NCBI GenBank assembly: GCA_003223645.1
Contig: QHVT01000025.1
Coordinates: forward strand, 1 to 64,000
DNA from: Acidobacteriota bacterium
GTDB taxonomy: Bacteria; Acidobacteriota; Thermoanaerobaculia; Gp7-AA8
Direction of reading: 5' to 3'
Length of the DNA: 64,000 nucleotides
Shown here: piece by piece, positions 10,201 through 18,243 of the stretch
Layout of the letters: each line of letters starts with the position of its first letter
How positions within the stretch are numbered: position 1 is the stretch's first letter
Notes under the pieces: model-generated
Seen by the model: only the letters and a program-made list of their open reading frames with translations
Told to the model about the DNA's origin: nothing
The model's database searches: none
Made by a program: the position numbers and the translations under genes

Positions 10201-10668
10201 GACTGGATTGAGCGGCAGCGCGGAGATCAGAAGCGCGGGGTTGAAGGGGCCGATCTCAAGCTTGCTGCCGCTGAGCATCTGGCGGGCGAGCTCGAGAAGA
10301 TCCTCCAAGGAGAGCCGCCCTACGATCTCTTCATTCGCTGGAAGCCGCTGCACGAACAGCCGATCGGATGGGATCCCGACATCACCGACGGTGTCCGCAT
10401 GAACATCCGCCCCTTCATGAATGCGAGGCTCTATAACGCGAAAGCAAAAAACGCCTGCATTCTTCGCATGACGCCGAACATCAAATGGAAGAAGGATCGC
10501 GGAAACGAGGCCACCCGCGCAAAGGAAGACTTCCCTTGGTTCTGGGGCTGGGACGAGCAGACGGTCGACTTCAAGGGCGGCTCGACGTTCGACGGCAACC
10601 GCTGGAACGATCTGCACTATGCGCGCGCATTCAAGGAGAGCGCGCGAGCAATCCAAAGGCAGAAATGA
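7249..10668 (+). CDS. pglX: BREX N6-adenine DNA methyltransferase PglX
   Basis: 1139 residues. PglX methylates host DNA at a non-palindromic site so that BREX recognises self. The SAM-binding motif I is DPCMGSGHF at residues 298-306. The catalytic NPPY-type motif appears as NVPY at 479-482, a variant usual in PglX. The ATG at 7249 (MASLPRH) was chosen because it follows the brxC stop by 25 bp. The region 8700-9850, likely spanning target recognition, is visibly richer in A and T and in codons such as TTA and ATA than the gene ends, suggesting recombination of the specificity module. The stop overlaps the next gene by ATGA. Confidence 0.93.
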   Translation: MASLPRHLRKQLENAVRKGRRVADEGARKALEGFAVAHHEPWPSMKPEERVLRNRLRRHGRQLGDNLDAQKGTQAIEHLSSEIAYEHWHRMLFARFLAENDLLIEPTSGMAVSIDEVRELAHPQNADWIDLAAGWAQRMLPQIFRNGDPALEVTLPPEAQLKLEEIVESLPPEVFLADDSLGWVYQFWQAEKKDEVNARGVKIGEDELPAVTQLFTEDYMVDFLLDNTLGAWWAGKKLAENPDLAAAAMTEEELRAAVALPGAPWSYLRFFINEGRWTPAAGTFGGWPKAAKEVTCLDPCMGSGHFIVAMLARLVPLRIAEEQLSEQDAVFAVIEKNIFGLEIDPRCTQIAAFNVALAAWKRVGHCAIPSMNLSCSGLGIHAKEEEWIALAGNDDQVREALRQLYKLFAQARILGSLIDTRRVGGDLFTANFEKVRPLLQTVLELEEKDERVGELAVTARGIVGAAATLSGSFTLVATNVPYLGRGKQNEELKAYCERIHAEAKADLANCFIERSLAFCLPGGATAMVTPQNWLFLGTYRAQRESLLARNQWPMAARLGANAFRDMNWWAATTALVVLISSEPSRDARMCGLDVSFEKDQENKAALLRGEFVSEKTADLVVCSQAELRNGPDARIVIGDQTKGSLLRDFAESYVGMHVGDNERFCLCVWEFPSISESVRPYQTGVLECETYGGRHLVMVWPENGRIHFENPKARVQGKPAWGRRGVSVRLMGNLATTLATGEMFEQTIANVVPKDPQDLPAIWEFCKSDEFRNSVRRLDQKVNVTSATLVKVPFDRFRWQDLANKNNPTGLPTSFSSSPTQWLFDGRPNGSDVPLQTAIARLVSYSWPRQTGTSFPDCPELVGDGLEKHADPDGIVCLTPAKGEAGAADRLRALLADAYGTEWSPAKLNELLERENYGGRSLEEWLREGFFVQHCDLFHQRPFVWQIWDGVRDGFSGLVNYHKLAAPNGEGRKTLEKLRYSYLGDWIERQRGDQKRGVEGADLKLAAAEHLAGELEKILQGEPPYDLFIRWKPLHEQPIGWDPDITDGVRMNIRPFMNARLYNAKAKNACILRMTPNIKWKKDRGNEATRAKEDFPWFWGWDEQTVDFKGGSTFDGNRWNDLHYARAFKESARAIQRQK

Positions 10669-11732
10669 CGAAGCGTGAATCCATGACGACGCTGCGTCGA
10701 TTGGTGACGAATCTCGCCGACATCCCGATGGTAACGGCGTGGTATCTGGCGGACCTCGCCGAGGCGAAGGGCAGGCAGCAGCTCTTCACACGTCAGGCGC
10801 CGCAGCGACTGAAGGCGCTACGCGAGCACGCGATGATCGAGAGCGCCGTCGCGTCGAACCGCATCGAAGGGGTGGAGATCGATCCGTCGCGTGTTCGGGC
10901 TGTGGTCCTCGGAAAGCCTGCCCTGCGCGACCGAAATGAAGAAGAAGTACGAGGCTACCGCGACGCCCTGCGACTCATCCATGGCTCGGCGGAAGGCCTC
11001 GAGATCTCCGAGAAAACGATCCTCGAGCTGCATCGAATGTCTCGCGGTCGGTCGGGAGACGCGGGTGAGTACAAGTCCCACGACGTCGACATCGTCGAGA
11101 TACTCCCGGACGGGAGATCGCGCCTTCGGTTCAAAACGGTTTCGGCGCGCTCGACTCCGAAGGCGATGCGCGAGCTGATCACCTTGTGGCAGGACGTCAT
11201 CCAGCAACCCATTCCGCCGCTGGTCGCGCTCGCGGCATTCAATCTCGACTTCCTCTGTGTCCATCCCTTCCGCGACGGCAACGGGCGAGTCTCGCGACTC
11301 CTCCTGCTTCTTCAGTGCTACCACAGCGGCGTCGAAGTCGGCCGGTATGTCAGCATCGAGAGAGTCATCGAGCTGAATAAGGAGCGCTACTACGAGACTC
11401 TGGAGGAGTCCTCCCGAGGCTGGCACGAGGGCGTGCACGACCCGTGGCCGTACATCAACTACCTGCTTTACGTTCTGAAGGAAGCGTATCGGGAGTTCGA
11501 GACACGAGTCGGCGAGACTGCGGCGCGCCGTGGTGAAAAGAGCGAGATCGTGGTTGCGGCCATCGAACGCGCGGACGCTCCCTTCAGCATTGCCGATCTC
11601 CAGCGGGAGTGCCCCGGCGTCAGCGTCGACATGATCCGGCATGTCCTGAAGGCGCAGAGAGCACAAGGTCTCGTGGAGTGCCTTGGACGTGGTCCGAGTG
11701 CCCGATGGCGGCGTCTCAGCACAATCAGGTAA
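10665..11732 (+). CDS. Fic-family protein inside the BREX operon
   Basis: 355 residues. The active-site motif HPFRDGNGR at 200-208 is complete, so the protein should be able to transfer AMP or a related group to a target hydroxyl. An inhibitory-helix motif SNRIEG at 64-69 fits (S/T)xxxE(G/N) placed before the Fic core, the arrangement of self-inhibited class II Fic proteins. A C-terminal winged-helix-like region (about 285-355) may bind DNA. It is coupled to pglX by an ATGA overlap and lies 63 bp before pglZ. It is not a core BREX protein; a role as regulator, toxin or modifier of BREX parts is inference. Confidence 0.9.
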   Translation: MTKRESMTTLRRLVTNLADIPMVTAWYLADLAEAKGRQQLFTRQAPQRLKALREHAMIESAVASNRIEGVEIDPSRVRAVVLGKPALRDRNEEEVRGYRDALRLIHGSAEGLEISEKTILELHRMSRGRSGDAGEYKSHDVDIVEILPDGRSRLRFKTVSARSTPKAMRELITLWQDVIQQPIPPLVALAAFNLDFLCVHPFRDGNGRVSRLLLLLQCYHSGVEVGRYVSIERVIELNKERYYETLEESSRGWHEGVHDPWPYINYLLYVLKEAYREFETRVGETAARRGEKSEIVVAAIERADAPFSIADLQRECPGVSVDMIRHVLKAQRAQGLVECLGRGPSARWRRLSTIR

Positions 11733-11764
11733 CAACTCGATCAATCGGGTAATGGATCAGGTAA
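11724..11764 (+). promoter_or_regulatory. Three ATCRGGTAA direct repeats before pglZ
   Basis: ATCAGGTAA at 11724, ATCGGGTAA at 11744 and ATCAGGTAA at 11756 lie at the Fic stop and in the 63-bp gap before pglZ. It is the only real gap in an otherwise closely packed operon. They could be a binding site for a regulator or simple duplication drift. Confidence 0.3.
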
Positions 11765-11795
11765 TAACAATGATGGCAGGCAGGGGTTCTCGACA

Positions 11796-14090
11796 ATGAC
11801 CGGCGATACGCTGCTTCAGGCACTCGTGCGGCAGCTCGACGCAGCTGGCCGCGGCAGTGACGGAGTCGCGCGTCCTGCTGTGATCCTCTGGCCCGATCCG
11901 GAGCGCCAGTGGCTCGGTCTGATGCCGCAGTTCCGTGTAACGATGCCGCTTTTCACGCTCGGTGCTTACGACATCGAGACGCGCACTGGTCCGTCGATCT
12001 GGCTCCGCTGCATCGTTGACCGCACGGTGCCGGGAGTGCTCGGTTCCGACGTTACGCCGATCTTCTACCTCCCCAACGTATGGCGACAGCAGCTCCGCTC
12101 CGGCGCCGACTGTCCGATTGCATTGCAGCCGCTCGTCGAGTTGCAGTATCGCGGCACGACGTGGCATCAGAAAAACGGACGCGAGTGGACCGTCGAGGCT
12201 TTTTTGATCTCGCATCTCCGGCTCGAGATCGCGCAGGATCTGCGCACGCGCGAGGCGCTGTTGCGCGCGCTGCCCCGGCTCGGTGATGTCGATGTTGGCA
12301 GTCTGCAGGACCGTCGGCTCGATGCCGAGGACTTCGATGGGCTCGCGGTCGGTGATCCAGTTCGCGATCTGTTGCGATGGATGTCCAGCGCGAAGTCATT
12401 CCGTGCCGGCATGCCCGACGCGGAGTGGGCGTCGTTCGTGAGTCTCTGCCGCTCATCATTCGGTTTCTCGCCCGAGGAGGACGACGTTGCCGTCGCAGCA
12501 ACGCGGCTTGCCGAAGGGGGAGGAAAATGGGATCAGGTGTGGGCGCGATTCTGCGAGGCGCCGCGGCTTTACCCCGGAGTAGTCATCGCGTTGCGCGGTG
12601 CGCGCCATTCGCTGCTGACGGGCGCTCGCGATCCTGCCCGCAATACCGCTCGCGAGGACTCACTGCGAAAAGACCTCCGCGCGCTGCTCGTCGAGCCGCA
12701 TACCGTGGCGTGTTCGCGCATCGAGGCGCTCGATGCCGAGCACGCGCCGCGACGCGAGCAGGTTTGGGCGCTGATGGGGGAATCGCCGCTCGCGGTTGCT
12801 CTCGAGCCGCTTGCGCGGCTCGCCTCGCTCGCTTCGAAGACCCCGGGAGGCGCGACTGCGTCCGATGCAGCGGCGGAATACGCGGATGATGGCTGGCGAT
12901 GCGACCGCGCTCTGCTCGACGCGGTCTCGTTGTCCGTGCCGCCAGCCGACCACGACCTCATCGCAAAGGTCGCGCGAAATCTTTACGAACCCTGGGCGGA
13001 TGCGAGTGCGCGGCGGTTTCAGGAACTGATCGGAAGGACGCGACCAACGGACATGGTGAAGGACGCACCCGTACCCAGTCACGGGGGTGCCTGCGTGCTC
13101 TTCGTCGACGGGCTCCGTCTCGACCTCAGTATGACGCTCGTGGAGAAACTGCGCGCGCGAGGACTCGCCGTGGAAAAGAGCCACCGGATTGCACCATTGC
13201 CCACCGTGACCGCCACGGCGAAGCCGGCGATCGTGCCACTCGTCGGCGCGTTCCGCGCCGGTCATGACGCATCCGATTTCCAGCCCGTCTTCACGACCAG
13301 CGGCGAGCCTGTGATCGCGCAGAAGTTACGCGATGAAATGCATGCACGGGGCGTGGCGGTGCTCGATGCCGACGCCCTGGCCGGCCCGGAAAACGAACGG
13401 TCGATCGGCTGGATGGAGATCGGGCACCTCGACGAGAGAGGCCACGATCTCGGCGTGGAGATGGTTCGGCACATTGACGAGGAGTTGGAGCGCATCGTCG
13501 AGCAGACGATCTGCCTGACCGATCTTGGCTGGAGAGTAAAAATCGTGACCGACCATGGCTGGCTCCTCCTGCCCGGCGGATTGCCGAAGCATCAGCTGCC
13601 GGCCTACCTTACGGAGTCTCGATGGTCGCGGTGCGCGACCGTGAAGCCGGGCACGAAGGCGGAGCTTGACAGCTACGGATGGCACTGGGACCCCTACGTG
13701 TCGATCGTGTCTCCTCCCGGGATTCACGCCTTCCAAGCCGGGCACGAATACGCACATGGCGGAATCAGTCTCCAGGAGTGTGTGGTCCCGGAGATCACCG
13801 TGAAAACCGCTACGCCGAAAGTAATCGCAAAGCTGGATCGAGTTGAATGGCGAGGGATGCGGTGCCGTGTGACGGTGAGGAATGCGGCAACCGGACTTCG
13901 ACTCGATCTGCGCACGAATCGGAAAGACGCGACTTCGACGGCTGCTGCAGCAGTTCGAGACGTCATGGATGGTCGTGCCGACCTGCTCGTGCTCGACGAC
14001 GCGAACGAAGGAAAAGCGGCGTTCGTGGTGCTGCTCGATGAAGACGGCGGCGTCGCCGACTACCAGGCGACGACGATCGGAGGAGACTGA
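11796..14090 (+). CDS. pglZ: BREX alkaline-phosphatase-fold protein PglZ
   Basis: 764 residues. PglZ has the alkaline phosphatase fold and is a core BREX protein; related PglZ proteins show metal-dependent nuclease or phosphodiesterase activity. Metal-binding signatures are visible: FVDGLRLD at 436-443, VTDHGWLLLPGG near 580, and a late segment EYAHGGISLQECVVPEI that is characteristic of type I BREX PglZ. The N-terminal 400 residues are a helical domain with little conservation. A GGAGG-type ribosome site lies just before the next start. Its stop overlaps the brxL start (TGATG), so both are translated together. Confidence 0.92.
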   Translation: MTGDTLLQALVRQLDAAGRGSDGVARPAVILWPDPERQWLGLMPQFRVTMPLFTLGAYDIETRTGPSIWLRCIVDRTVPGVLGSDVTPIFYLPNVWRQQLRSGADCPIALQPLVELQYRGTTWHQKNGREWTVEAFLISHLRLEIAQDLRTREALLRALPRLGDVDVGSLQDRRLDAEDFDGLAVGDPVRDLLRWMSSAKSFRAGMPDAEWASFVSLCRSSFGFSPEEDDVAVAATRLAEGGGKWDQVWARFCEAPRLYPGVVIALRGARHSLLTGARDPARNTAREDSLRKDLRALLVEPHTVACSRIEALDAEHAPRREQVWALMGESPLAVALEPLARLASLASKTPGGATASDAAAEYADDGWRCDRALLDAVSLSVPPADHDLIAKVARNLYEPWADASARRFQELIGRTRPTDMVKDAPVPSHGGACVLFVDGLRLDLSMTLVEKLRARGLAVEKSHRIAPLPTVTATAKPAIVPLVGAFRAGHDASDFQPVFTTSGEPVIAQKLRDEMHARGVAVLDADALAGPENERSIGWMEIGHLDERGHDLGVEMVRHIDEELERIVEQTICLTDLGWRVKIVTDHGWLLLPGGLPKHQLPAYLTESRWSRCATVKPGTKAELDSYGWHWDPYVSIVSPPGIHAFQAGHEYAHGGISLQECVVPEITVKTATPKVIAKLDRVEWRGMRCRVTVRNAATGLRLDLRTNRKDATSTAAAAVRDVMDGRADLLVLDDANEGKAAFVVLLDEDGGVADYQATTIGGD

Positions 14091-16147
14091 TGAGCGTGAC
14101 GATGGACCATCTCGATCAAGTTGCGGCATCAGTGTTCGATGGATACCTCGTGCGCAAGGATCTCGTTCGGCAATACGCGCGGCAGTATCCGGTGCCGACA
14201 TACGTCGTCGAGTTCATGCTCGGCCGCTACTGCGCGACGACCGATCCGAAGGAGATCGAGGAAGGATTGCAGGTCGTCGAGTCGCAGTTGAAGAACCGCA
14301 CGGTGCGCACGGGCGACGAGGAGCTGTTCAAGTCACGGGCACGCGAAGAGGGAAGCGTGCGCCTGATCGATCTCATTCGCGCTCGTCTCGACACGAAGAA
14401 CGACTGCTATGTCGCGGAGCTTCCAAGTTTGAACCTGCGCGATGTCCGCATCAGCGACCAGCTGGTGAAAGAAAACGAGCGGATGCTCACCGATGGCTTC
14501 TACGCCGAGGTTACGGTGTCGTACGACGGCACCATCGGGCAGGAACAGGGTGGAGGCAGAGCGTTCGGAGTTGCCCAGCTCCGACCGATTCAACTGTCGA
14601 AATCAGATGTTCTCGATACACTCGCGAGCGCGCGACGCGCATTCACCACAGCAGAATGGAGCGACTTTCTGATCCGCTCGATCGGATTGGAGCCGACGGT
14701 GCTAAGCGAGCGGGCGAAGCTGGTCACGCTCCTCCGGATGATTCCTTTCGTCGAGCGGAACTACAACATGGTGGAACTCGGGCCGCGTGGCACCGGAAAG
14801 AGCCATCTATTTCAGCAGATCTCCCCGTACTCACATCTGATCTCAGGTGGCAAGGCGACGGTGGCGAAGATGTTCGTCAACAACGCCAGCGGTCAGCGCG
14901 GGCTCGTCTGCCAGTACGACGTCGTTTGTTTCGATGAGATCTCGGGAATCTCCTTCGATCAGAAGGACGGCGTGAACATCATGAAGGGGTACATGGCCTC
15001 GGGAGAATTCAGCCGCGGGAAGGAAAGTATCCGCGCTGAAGGAGGCATCGTCATGGTGGGCAATCTCGACGTCGACGTGATGCACCAGCAGCGGATCGGT
15101 CACCTTCTCACGCCGCTGCCGGCGGAAATGAGGCAGGACACTGCATTTCAGGACCGTATTCACGCGTATTTGCCCGGTTGGGACTTTCCCAAGATCAATC
15201 CGAACGACCATCTGACGAGTCACTTCGGCCTTGTGAGCGATTTCTTGAGCGAGTGCTGGACGAGATTGCGAACGACGAGTCGTGTTCAGATTTTGCAGAA
15301 CCGCGTTTTCTGGGGTGGTGCGTTGTCCGGACGTGATATCGAGGCGGTGCAAAGGACGGTGAGCGGGCTGGTCAAGCTGCTCTTTCCCGATCGCGAAATG
15401 GGCGTTCCTGACGAGGCGCTGGATCGCATCGTGCGCACGGCACTCGAGATGCGGCGACGCGTGAAAGAGCAACAGAAGCGGATCTTTCCGAGCGAATTCC
15501 GCAATAGCGCATTCAGTTACACGCTCGGCGTTGACGGGGTCGAGCAGTTCGTCGCCACCCCGGAGTTGCACAGTGATTCGGCCATCGAGACCGATCCGCT
15601 CCCGCCGGGACAGGTGTGGGCACTGAGTCCCGGAGGAGTCGACACGTCGGCAGGACTCTTCCGTGTTGAGGTGACGACAAATACCGGAAGCGGAGTGAGA
15701 ATTCTGAATACACCGGTGCCCCCTCAGTTTCGCGAGAGCGTGAAGGTTGCCGAACAGAACCTGTATACGCAGGCGAAGCGGCTGGTCGGGGATCGCGACC
15801 CGAAGACGCACGAGTTTTCGATCCAGATGCGCGCCATCGATAACGACAAGAGCGGAGCGGGCCTGGGTCTGCCGGTGTTGATCGCACTGTCCGGCGCGTT
15901 ACTTGGCAAATGCGCGAAGGGCGGACTTGTGATCGTAGGACCGCTGAATCTTGGCGGCTCCACCGAGTTACTCCCGAACGCGGTGGAACTGGCTGAGATG
16001 GCGATCGACAAACAGGCGGGGACACTGCTGATGCCGATCAGCGCGCGTAAGCAACTTTTCGCGCTACCTGACGATGCAGCAACAAAGATCAATGTTGAGT
16101 TTTATAGCGACGCTACGGATGCACTACTGAAGACGCTGGCGGAATGA
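14090..16147 (+). CDS. brxL: BREX Lon-like protein BrxL
   Basis: 685 residues, the normal BrxL size. An AAA+ ATPase core carries Walker A GPRGTGKS at 231-238 and Walker B-like DVVCFDEISG from about 277. The C-terminal domain (about 550-685) has the Lon protease fold, with SGAGLGL and the run GGLVIVGPLNLGGSTE. BrxL forms ring-shaped DNA-binding assemblies and is needed for defence in type I systems. A GGAGGA site precedes the TGATG overlap with pglZ. This gene closes the operon; sequence after 16147 shows no further BREX gene. Confidence 0.92.
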   Translation: MSVTMDHLDQVAASVFDGYLVRKDLVRQYARQYPVPTYVVEFMLGRYCATTDPKEIEEGLQVVESQLKNRTVRTGDEELFKSRAREEGSVRLIDLIRARLDTKNDCYVAELPSLNLRDVRISDQLVKENERMLTDGFYAEVTVSYDGTIGQEQGGGRAFGVAQLRPIQLSKSDVLDTLASARRAFTTAEWSDFLIRSIGLEPTVLSERAKLVTLLRMIPFVERNYNMVELGPRGTGKSHLFQQISPYSHLISGGKATVAKMFVNNASGQRGLVCQYDVVCFDEISGISFDQKDGVNIMKGYMASGEFSRGKESIRAEGGIVMVGNLDVDVMHQQRIGHLLTPLPAEMRQDTAFQDRIHAYLPGWDFPKINPNDHLTSHFGLVSDFLSECWTRLRTTSRVQILQNRVFWGGALSGRDIEAVQRTVSGLVKLLFPDREMGVPDEALDRIVRTALEMRRRVKEQQKRIFPSEFRNSAFSYTLGVDGVEQFVATPELHSDSAIETDPLPPGQVWALSPGGVDTSAGLFRVEVTTNTGSGVRILNTPVPPQFRESVKVAEQNLYTQAKRLVGDRDPKTHEFSIQMRAIDNDKSGAGLGLPVLIALSGALLGKCAKGGLVIVGPLNLGGSTELLPNAVELAEMAIDKQAGTLLMPISARKQLFALPDDAATKINVEFYSDATDALLKTLAE

Positions 16148-16267
16148 TCTCCCGCGTTCACACTGTCTTGTTCGGGCTTGAGGCGGATCTCGAGGAGAAT
16201 CTCGCTGCTCATCGCGAGATCGGGGTTCTTCCTCAGCGATGACCGCAACCGCGCCTCCGGCGCGTTG

Positions 16268-16300
16268 CAAAGCGGCGGCTGGTGCCGCCGCAGTACAAAA
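16268..16300. repeat. Short palindrome, CAAAGCGGCGG family, copy 1
   Basis: CAAAGCGGCGG, a few spacer bases, then GCCGCCGCAGTACAAAA. The same layout recurs at 16449-16481 and, in an inverted pair, within 50534-50731. Confidence 0.75.
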
Positions 16301-16448
16301 GTGAGTAGGAAAACGGCCGCCGCGATCCTCTTTCCGAACTGTTAAGCAAGACTTAATGGTTACCTGTCGATCACTTCGGCATGCAGATACCGATTGCGTG
16401 ACGCATGTTAGCGCGGCCCTTTCGGGCCGCGCCGAGCCCCCGCCCACC

Positions 16449-16481
16449 CAAAGCGGCGGCGAATGCCGCCGCACTCCAAAG
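16449..16481. repeat. Short palindrome, CAAAGCGGCGG family, copy 2
   Basis: CAAAGCGGCGG, spacer, then GCCGCCGCACTCCAAAG. It sits just before the ArsC-like gene and could also act as a hairpin in its leader. Confidence 0.75.
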
Positions 16482-16503
16482 CCCCCGCGTACATCCTTCC
16501 CCC

Positions 16504-16919
16504 ATGACCGACCTTTCCTCCACAACCCCCGTTGCAGTAAGAGCCGCGCTGCGCTGGCGCTTGTGCGCGAGGCGGGCATCGAACTGCCGGTGCGGGAGTA
16601 TCTTCGCGATCCTCTCTCCGTCGACGAGTTGCGACGGGTTGTGCGGTTGCTTGGGGTGCGGCCGATCGAGATCGTGCGGCGGGGGGAGGCGGTGTTCGCG
16701 GAGCTGGGGCTCGGCGATGGGACGGCGGACGAGGAGGTGTTGCGGACGATGGCGGAGCATCCGATTCTCATTGAGCGGCCGATTGTCGTTCGGGGCGGGT
16801 GGGCGGTGGTGGGGCGGCCGCCGGCTGCGTCGGCCCCGTTCAGCTGCGCGCCGAAGGCGCTTCAGGGCCGCGCCAGCAGCCCCGCGATCTCGAAGTGTAC
16901 GCGCACGCAATCGCGCTAG
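16504..16919 (+). pseudogene. ArsC/Spx-family reductase, frameshifted near its start
   Basis: The arsenate reductase-like fold is clear from FLHNPRCSKSRAAL (catalytic Cys in NPRCSKSR) through ELPVREYLRDPLS and HPILIERPIVVRGGWAVVGRPP. An ATG at 16504 gives M-T-D-L and then leaves the frame. Adding one base in the run CCTTTCC would restore MTDLFLHNPRCSKS, the expected N-terminus. After GRPP the reading frame runs into a palindromic element (16836 on) instead of the short helical end usual in the family. Either a sequencing error or real decay explains the missing base; the altered C-terminus is real in this assembly. Confidence 0.7.
16836..16860. repeat. 25-nt copy of the palindromic element found before BREX
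   Basis: Identical over 25 nt to 2116-2140 (CGTTCAGCTGCGCGCC core). It forms the end of the ArsC-like frame. The two copies lie on either side of the BREX operon in the same orientation. Confidence 0.85.
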
Positions 16920-17035
16920 CCGCCACGGGCGGCTGCGTGGATTGCTCCGCCTTGCGGCATGCTTGTCGCCACGTCACGACCTGCGGCTTCGAGCGGCGCA
17001 ACGCGCCTGAGATCTCGTTTCTGCCGCGCAAGCTC

Positions 17036-18157
17036 CTAGTGCTGCGGCGTGATCGTCGTGATCTGCTGCGTGCGATTGTTCGTCACGCTGATGAATGCCC
17101 AGAGACGTTTGTCAACGTGTGGACTATTCACGGACACGCGAAGGCTGGTGACGTTTGTGAGCGGGAGGCCGGCCAGCTCCGAGGTCAGGTCCACTTCGAT
17201 GTAGCCGGGAGCGGGCGGATACTGTTGGTAGGCGCCGCCCGGGAAATCGACTCTCGCCAGCGCGAACGGTTCACTGAGGCTGCCGGTGCCGTCGTTGAAG
17301 TGCACCTCGACGTCGACGTCTCCGCCGGTCGGTCCGTCGAAGTCGTAGATGCGCAGCATCACGCGAGCGTCGCTGCCGTAGGGGATGTCGTTCAACAGAA
17401 TCGGCTCGCCGGTGAACGCCTTTCGCTCGGAGAGCACCGGGATCTCCGTTCCCCAGCTTTCATTTTGGCGACTGACGTCGCGCACGCGCAGGTGAAACGC
17501 AAGCGCGCTGCTGCCGGAAACGTGCAGGAATGCCGGACCGGAGTGGGTCAGGTGCGGGCGAAAGGACGAGAGCGGTGCTCCCCAATCCGGAGGCGGAGGC
17601 TCGAACGGAGTTGGGGTCGTGGCCGGCGGCACCTGGTAGACCGCAACCGAAAACGGATGCGGGTTCCACCCGACCAGCTCCGTGACCCAGCGTGAGCCGA
17701 ATGCTCCGGGGACTTCGCCCGCCGCGTAGAACGGCACGAGGAAGCGCTCGTATCCTCCGTTTCCGTAGGTGAACGCGTCGTTCACGGTGACCGTTTGCTG
17801 CGTGAACGGAATCTGGATGGATCCCAATGTGATGGAGCCGGCCTCTCGCGGATTGAACGTGACGTCGTAAGTCCCGCCGGCATTCGGAGGCGTCTTGATC
17901 TTGATCGACGTGCCGTCCGTTGCTGCTTCGACCACTTCGGCTTTTTTCCCTCCGATGCTGACGGACGGCTTGCCGCTGCAGAGAGGCACGGGACAGGGAA
18001 GTGCGGAGCCGATGAGGTTTTTCCCTCGCAGCGTCACGACCGTTCCGCCTGTGACCGCGCCGCTGGTTGGTTCGATGCTTTCGATCGTCGGAATCGCCGC
18101 CGAAAGAGTGACGCTCGTCAAGAGGACCAGGGTCGCCACGATGACTCGCAATTTCAT
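17036..18157 (-). CDS. Secreted IPT/TIG-domain protein
   Basis: 373 residues. A signal peptide is evident (MKLRVIVATLVLLTSVTLSA). Residues 23-130 form an IPT/TIG immunoglobulin-like domain with the typical PTIESIEPTSGAVTGGTVVTLRGKNL opening. The remaining 230 residues are a beta-rich domain of unknown type, probably an extracellular adhesion or structural module. A four-Cys cluster around LPCPVPLCSG may form a disulfide. It is transcribed alone and divergently from the GNAT gene, with 86 bp between their starts. Secreted IPT proteins are frequent in acidobacteria, but the ligand is unknown. Confidence 0.8.
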   Translation of the reverse strand: MKLRVIVATLVLLTSVTLSAAIPTIESIEPTSGAVTGGTVVTLRGKNLIGSALPCPVPLCSGKPSVSIGGKKAEVVEAATDGTSIKIKTPPNAGGTYDVTFNPREAGSITLGSIQIPFTQQTVTVNDAFTYGNGGYERFLVPFYAAGEVPGAFGSRWVTELVGWNPHPFSVAVYQVPPATTPTPFEPPPPDWGAPLSSFRPHLTHSGPAFLHVSGSSALAFHLRVRDVSRQNESWGTEIPVLSERKAFTGEPILLNDIPYGSDARVMLRIYDFDGPTGGDVDVEVHFNDGTGSLSEPFALARVDFPGGAYQQYPPAPGYIEVDLTSELAGLPLTNVTSLRVSVNSPHVDKRLWAFISVTNNRTQQITTITPQH

Positions 18158-18243
18158 CGCATCCTCCTCGCCTGTCCGGGTTGACAGCTATCGTAAGGTT
18201 GCTGCGCGGTTCGTACAAGCGACCGGCGACGCATTTCATCACC

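Larger units (their letters stand above)
16148..16503. other. Intergenic region after BREX with short hairpins
   Basis: No gene is supported. It holds two members of the CAAAGCGGCGG...CCGCCGC palindrome family (16268-16300 and 16449-16481) and a perfect hairpin GCGCGGCCC-TTTC-GGGCCGCGC at 16411-16432. That hairpin could end transcription of the BREX operon but has no T-run after it. Confidence 0.6.

Noticed and set aside
16799-17695. Plus-strand frame antisense to the IPT gene
   Set aside because: It shadows a protein with a clear signal peptide and domain on the other strand; no motif of its own.
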